Origin: Willaertia magna
Taxonomy: Eukaryota > Heterolobosea > Eutetramitea > Acrasida > Naegleriidae
Assembly: GCA_902984215.1 (NCBI GenBank)
Contig: CADWAF010003604.1
Coordinates: 1-12,090, forward strand
Length of the DNA stretch: 12,090 bases
Reading direction: 5' to 3'
The notes under the pieces: generated by a model
Told to the model about the DNA's origin: nothing
The model's database searches: none
The model's input: the letters and a program-made list of their open reading frames with translations, nothing else
Shown: positions 7,754 through 12,090 of the stretch, one piece after another
How positions within the stretch are numbered: the stretch's first letter is position 1
Layout: each line of letters opens with the position of its first letter
Made by a program: the position numbers and the translations under genes

Positions 7754-9241
7754 ATGAATCGTTTGCTACTAATCTTCCTTGTTGTGTTTGTGGCGGTTAG
7801 TGTTGTTTCCACCAGCACCTCAAACTTTGAGGCCCAAGTTGACAACCGCAGATTCTGTCAGAATGGATGTTTTATTGACAGTAGTAAAAGCGAAGAAAGA
7901 GTAGTTTTACCATCTAATTTAAAGCCATTAACGTACAACTTAAAGATTACACCAAATCTTAAGGATTTTACTTTTAAGGTCGAGGAAGAAATTAAGCTTT
8001 CAATTCAACAAGATCCTTCCTCAGTAACACAAATAATTGCCAATGCAAAAGATTTAAAAGTACATCATGCTTCTCTATATGTTAACAATCAATTGAAGCA
8101 TAATTTTCAAAACATTACTTACGACAAGGAGAATGATTATGTTATCTTTCATTTAGAAAATGACAAAAACCTTAAAGACGTACTGAATTTACAGGTGAAT
8201 GATGTTTTCACTCTTTCCTTAACATTAACTGGAGAATTGAATGACAAAATGACTGGATTTTATAGATCCAAGTATTATAAAGAAGGTGAAGAAAAGTATG
8301 CAGCTTCTACTCAATTTGAACCTGTTTCCGCAAGAAGAGCATTTGTTTGTTGGGATGAACCTGCTATTAAGGCAATCTTTGAAGTCACATTAATGTCCAC
8401 CTACCTCGTCGCTTTCGTTATTGGAAAGATAGCTGAAGACTCAAAGAATAAAGTTAAAGTACGCTTGTATTGTCCATTGGGTAAGAAAGCACAAGGTTTA
8501 TTTGCATTAGATGTTGCGATTAAGGTTTTGGCGTTATTTGAAAATTATTTTGAATTAAGTTATCCGCTAAAGAAATTAGATATGATTGCAATTAGTTCTT
8601 TTAGTTCTGCTGCAATGGAAAACTTTGGTTTAATTACTTTTCACGAAGGTGCTTTACTAGTTGACCCAAACAATCAATTCTTCCACTTTTGTGATGCCCG
8701 TCTTTTTTTTCAGTCCAAAATTTCTGTTCTTATAGCTCTTTAAGTAATACACCTAAACTTTAAGGTGATGTATTGGACTAGGCCTAATGTTACTGACTTT
8801 TATTTTGTGTTTGGGTTTAAACATGAATTGGAGTTGTGCGGGCAGAATTATTTGACTTTAAAGTTTTAACTTAAAAATTTGGATGGCACTTTTCAGGCAA
8901 AATTTTGGCCTACTACAACGTTGCTACTGTGGTTACTCATGAGATTAGTCACCAATGGTTTGGTAATTTAGGTAAGTTTACCAGTTTTTTTAAAGAGTAT
9001 AATTGTGAAAATACTTTACAATATTACTTGTAAACTCAGTTACAATGAAATGGTGGGATGGTTTATGGTTGAATGAAGTAAGTTTAAATTGTAATTACAA
9101 ATTCATTAATTCCTACATAATTTATAGGGTTTTGCCACTTGGTGCGAAAGTTTTGCAATAGATAAATTGTATCCAGAATGGAAAGTGATTGAACAATCAG
9201 TTCGTGACGATTTTTACAAAGCTATGTCATTTGAACTTTAA
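7754..9241 (+). pseudogene. Secreted PSA-like M1 aminopeptidase, truncated and internally deleted
   Basis: A frame opens at 7754 with a signal peptide (residues about 3-20, hydrophobic) and the M1 N-terminal domain: LPSNLKPLTYNLKI, TQFEP, ARRAFVCWDEPAIKA. Proposed exons 7754-8690, 8897-8971, 9040-9077 and 9128-9241 join in frame to 387 residues; M1/PSA proteins are near 880. The zinc motif HEISH (8938-8952) and its third ligand in LNEGFA (Glu codon 9075-9077) are intact with the standard 18-residue spacing. Damage: about 35 residues that normally lie between the FEVTL strand and MSTYLVAF are missing without a frame break; the substrate-binding GAMEN is AAMEN (286-290); a TAA follows FYKAMSFEL where the family continues for hundreds of residues. 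Without splicing the frame stops at 8743. The first donor (GTGATG at 8691) is weak. Related remnants lie at 9281-9426. Most likely a pseudogene, though a short secreted product cannot be excluded. Confidence 0.8.
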
Positions 9242-9280
9242 CAGCAGTGTATTGTGCAAAAATTAAATTGAGGAAAGGAA

Positions 9281-9426
9281 GGTTATGAAAATGTGCTTCA
9301 AATGTACAATAACACTGATTTAAATGAAGAAAAGGTTCGTGTTCAATGTTTAGGGGAAACCAGGACGAAATGTTAATTAAGAAAACTCTACTAATGACAC
9401 TTGATGGTAGTTATAGAAAAGAGTAG
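9281..9426 (+). pseudogene. Aminopeptidase C-terminal remnant, frameshifted
   Basis: In one frame, GYENVLQMYNNTDLNEEKVR and LG follow (9281-9355), matching the ERAP1-like C-terminal domain pattern 'LxMYxxTDxxEEKxRxxxxLG' of M1 peptidases. The continuation DEMLIKKTLLMTLDGS lies in a different frame (9364-9411) and ends at TAG 9424. The shift falls near the GGGG run at 9353. Several hundred residues of the normal protein between 9241 and here are gone. The frame stays recognisable, so the decay is probably recent. Confidence 0.7.
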
Positions 9427-9607
9427 ATGGAAACATAATGCAATTACAATATCGTGGTTAGACAACAACTGAATAAAAACGCCAAAACAACACTTTCTCG
9501 CCAGCAGCAAATTAGAGAGAGAATTAAAAATTTTTAAAGACTGGGACTCTTTGTGCATATTGTTAAAACTGCGTTATATTTCTATTAAAAAATTTTTTTA
9601 AAAAAAA

Positions 9608-11329
9608 ATGTCAATAAAACAAAAACAAGATGTTTTAAATTCATTCATTTTATATTCGAGTTTAAAAGATTTACAAAATTTAAATTCTTTAAATTATATT
9701 TCTTATGAACATTTAAATAAATTAAAAATAATTTGTTTTAATCAACAAGAATTTATTCAAAATAATTTTAATGAATTACAGGAATATTTTTATTTAAAAA
9801 GTATAAAAAATAATTATAAAACTTTACAATTAAATTTAAAAGATTTACAAAATGATTATAAATTTAATTTTGATTTATTTGTAAAAAATAATTTTCCAAT
9901 ACTTTTACAAAATTCTAAATTTATAATTTCTGACAATAAAATTAAAAATAAAGAAAATATATTTTACAAAATTAAAGATGATTTACAATTATTAATTTGT
10001 ATATTTGAATATTTAAATACATTTGATTTAATAAATAATATTTCAAAAGTTTGTAAAGAATTTAATGAAATCATTTTTTACAATAAAAATAATAAAAAGT
10101 ATAAAAGATATCATTTACAATTATTTAGTTGTAGAATTATTAATTGTTTACAAAATTTAGGTTTAAAAAATATAAATTTAGAAAGTGTAATGGTATTACA
10201 AAAAAGATATGAATTAAAATCATTTTTACAATTATATTTATATTCTGGAATGTTTCATTTAGAATTATTTTACAAAAATTTACAAAAAGATTTTGATAAA
10301 TGTATAAATTCTAGGGAAAATAAAACTTATTATTTTATTTTAAATTGTAATCCATTACAAAATAAATATTTAAATAAATCAAAATATAAAACTTTAATTT
10401 TTACCAACAGTTATGATTTTTATAATAAAAAAAATTATAAAAAAAGAAATTTTACAATTTATTTAAATAAATATAGAACTTTAAAATCTTTAAATGAATA
10501 TCTTTTACAATTTATTTTAGAATGTAATTTTTATGAATTAAAAGAAGATATCTTTACAATTTCTTTTACGAATGGAATTCCACTTTATTTAGAATTTTTA
10601 CAAAATGTGTCACAAAAAATTGAAAAATATTTAAATTATAAAGATTATATTGATTACAAAAATATTGAAAATATTTCTTTTTATTTTTTATTAAAAATGA
10701 AAGAAAAGGCAAATTATTTTTTACAAAATATTTATTTAAATCATTTACAAAACTTTTTTGTAACAGATGATGTTTTAATTGGTTTACATTTAATTTTATT
10801 AACAAAAAATTATTACAACAATTTAGATAATATTATTGGAATAAATTTTACAAAATTATTACAAAATAGAAAATTAAATGATTTAAAACAATTACAAAAA
10901 ACAACTCTTTTATTTCCAGAAAATATGCAAATTAATTATTTTAATTTATTTACACAACATTTAAAAAATTATTCTTTACAAAATACACCATCGTGTTCTT
11001 TTGAAAATTCTTTACAACCAATTACAATGGAAATTATCAATAAAGAATTTAAAAATACATTACCATTTTCCATTATAACAAATCCTTATCATTTTTTACA
11101 AAGAAATATTATTCGTATAAGTAAAGTTTACAATCCAAAAGAAGATATAAATAAAGAAAAATATTTATGGATAACAGAATATTTATTTCAATATAAAAGT
11201 ATAATTAGAGGTAAACAACCATTTTATTCACCACAAACAAGTTTAATGAATTTATTTCATCAATTTTATTTATTACATCCATTACAATTTTTACAAAGTA
11301 AAAAAATTATTGTACCTTATTTTGAGTAG
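9608..11329 (+). CDS. F-box protein with long N-terminal extension, very Leu-Gln-rich
   Basis: A 573-residue single exon. Residues about 124-160 match the F-box pattern: DDLQLLICIFEYLNTFDL, then a KVCKEFNEI ending, like 'LxxxIFxYLxxxDLxxxxxVCKxFNxI'. The 123 residues before it are helical-looking and Lys/Asn/Leu-rich, an unusually long extension, since most F-boxes sit near the N-terminus. After it there is no clear LRR, kelch, WD or FTH domain; the rest is rich in Phe, Tyr, Leu, Lys and Asn with no signal peptide or membrane span. As in the family, the F-box would dock on Skp1; the partner is unknown. Leu-Gln occurs 23 times, and TTACAA also appears in other frames. Start follows eight adenines with no better upstream ATG. 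It begins 180 bases past the aminopeptidase remnant and is not spliced. The F-box assignment rests on pattern only. Confidence 0.75.
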   Translation: MSIKQKQDVLNSFILYSSLKDLQNLNSLNYISYEHLNKLKIICFNQQEFIQNNFNELQEYFYLKSIKNNYKTLQLNLKDLQNDYKFNFDLFVKNNFPILLQNSKFIISDNKIKNKENIFYKIKDDLQLLICIFEYLNTFDLINNISKVCKEFNEIIFYNKNNKKYKRYHLQLFSCRIINCLQNLGLKNINLESVMVLQKRYELKSFLQLYLYSGMFHLELFYKNLQKDFDKCINSRENKTYYFILNCNPLQNKYLNKSKYKTLIFTNSYDFYNKKNYKKRNFTIYLNKYRTLKSLNEYLLQFILECNFYELKEDIFTISFTNGIPLYLEFLQNVSQKIEKYLNYKDYIDYKNIENISFYFLLKMKEKANYFLQNIYLNHLQNFFVTDDVLIGLHLILLTKNYYNNLDNIIGINFTKLLQNRKLNDLKQLQKTTLLFPENMQINYFNLFTQHLKNYSLQNTPSCSFENSLQPITMEIINKEFKNTLPFSIITNPYHFLQRNIIRISKVYNPKEDINKEKYLWITEYLFQYKSIIRGKQPFYSPQTSLMNLFHQFYLLHPLQFLQSKKIIVPYFE

Positions 11330-11413
11330 TTACTTTTATTATAAATATAATAATATTGTTGAAAGAACGATAAAATCAATTAACAAAGAGAATGAACAAA
11401 ATCTCAACTACTT

Positions 11414-11419
11414 AATAAA
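11414..11419 (+). terminator. Polyadenylation signal AATAAA for the second F-box gene
   Basis: AATAAA 84 bases past the stop; T-rich sequence follows. Confidence 0.45.
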
Positions 11420-11821
11420 AATTCAAAGATCAAAATATTATTGTAAATTCTTTTTGATTTTGTGACGGTTCATTCAAACTCTGTCAACCGCAAACACTAA
11501 ATGGGACAAAACATTTTAAAGGAAAGATCTAAAAGCAATTAATAAATTATTTTAAAAGAATAACTTTTAACGTATTTAATTACTTGACACAATGTAAATC
11601 AGTGAAAGCTTAATCAACCCGGTAGAAAGATTTTAATGAAGAAATTTAATAATTTCAAAAATACATGTCAAACTCAACAGTCTGACGAACAACAAGGTGC
11701 AGAGAAATTACAGTCTGAAAATATACTCTAAATTTTCTTTATCTGTTTTTTTGATAGCTACTCCCTCCTTAGTGTTTTATAATGGAAATATTTACTATTG
11801 TTTCGTTGAGATTCTTGTTTT

Positions 11822-11955
11822 AATGAAGTTGGTCATTATCCAATGAATCCATCACTAAAAGAAACAAATCACATTTTCATACTTTTAGAGAATTCTTTAA
11901 CAATGTTGGAATGCAATGGTTAATGGATATTGTAAATAACACTAAACCTGAATAG
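11822..11955 (+). pseudogene. Possible degenerate coding remnant, unrecognised
   Basis: Two adjacent stretches look protein-coding in different frames: NEVGHYPMNPSLKETNHIF from 11822, and REFFNNVGMQWLMDIVNN from 11887 to a TAG at 11953. The first has a GHYPMN pattern slightly like the C-terminal histidine region of alpha/beta hydrolases. One shift would join them, so this may be a decayed gene or a sequencing indel. No family can be named. Confidence 0.25.
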
Positions 11956-12090
11956 AAAATTGTGTTTATTTGGTAGCAAAATTAGTGCTGTTGTTACTTA
12001 TTTGTATTTTTTAATTCATTATTGTATCTTTCTTTAAATTGTTGTAAAATATATTTTCGTTCATTAATTTTTACAGAATCAAAAATTAAC

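Larger units (their letters stand above)
11330..12090 (+). other. Intergenic, 761 bases, no confident gene
   Basis: Begins with the F-box gene 3' UTR. Both strands carry many stops. A weak coding-like remnant is noted at 11822-11955. A TTTTTACAG at 12068-12076 could be the acceptor of an exon beginning at the right edge, but this is not testable here. No tRNA or repeat array was found. Confidence 0.5.

Noticed and set aside
7754..8743. 329-residue frame as an intact short aminopeptidase
   Set aside because: It ends before the zinc site; the zinc-site exons lie just downstream in splice-compatible phase.
8746..8774. Bulged hairpin AATACACCT / AGGTGATGTATT in the aminopeptidase intron
   Set aside because: Short, interrupted by a 3-base bulge, and in a decayed locus; likely chance.
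10566..10805. 79-residue minus-strand frame
   Set aside because: Antisense shadow of the second F-box gene.
11464..11490. Possible tRNA-like B box (GGTTCATTC) and CGGTT/AACCG stem
   Set aside because: No matching A box, acceptor stem or cloverleaf; the stem is only 5 pairs with a 15-base loop.

Overview
The window looks like nuclear DNA of a small AT-rich metazoan, most likely a nematode. The reasons are short introns (50 to about 200 bases) with GT..AG ends, AATAAA polyadenylation signals, an inhibitory serpin, a PSA-type M1 aminopeptidase remnant and F-box genes. Very AT-rich nematodes such as Meloidogyne or Strongyloides fit, but the genus cannot be fixed from the sequence alone. There is no sign of a bacterial operon, CRISPR array, rRNA, tRNA or recognisable transposon.

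Layout, left to right: (1) an F-box/leucine-rich-repeat gene on the minus strand that runs off the left edge and so has no visible stop; (2) a small acidic protein with two basic nuclear-localisation-like clusters, minus strand; (3) a roughly 310-base divergent spacer with palindromic elements; (4) a three-exon plus-strand gene for an Asn/Gln-rich protein whose only clear domain, an AT-hook, is encoded by a 22-base microexon and its two splice junctions; (5) a convergent membrane-anchored short-chain dehydrogenase, minus strand; (6) a plus-strand inhibitory serpin with predicted P1 Lys; (7) a decayed secreted M1 aminopeptidase, plus strand, keeping the zinc site but lacking an internal segment and most of the C-terminal half; (8) a plus-strand F-box protein with a long N-terminal extension; (9) about 760 bases without a confident gene, holding at most a degenerate coding remnant.

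Two kinds of gene are interleaved. Four long genes (F-box/LRR, dehydrogenase, serpin, second F-box) are intronless in this window, start directly after 7 to 9 adenines and are full of the hexamer TTACAA, read mostly as Leu-Gln. The other three (acidic protein, AT-hook gene, aminopeptidase) lack the A-tract leader and nearly lack Leu-Gln; two of them have introns. The genes do not form one pathway. The two F-box proteins would be substrate adaptors of SCF ubiquitin ligases, and the serpin and aminopeptidase both belong to proteolysis, but no functional link is demonstrated.
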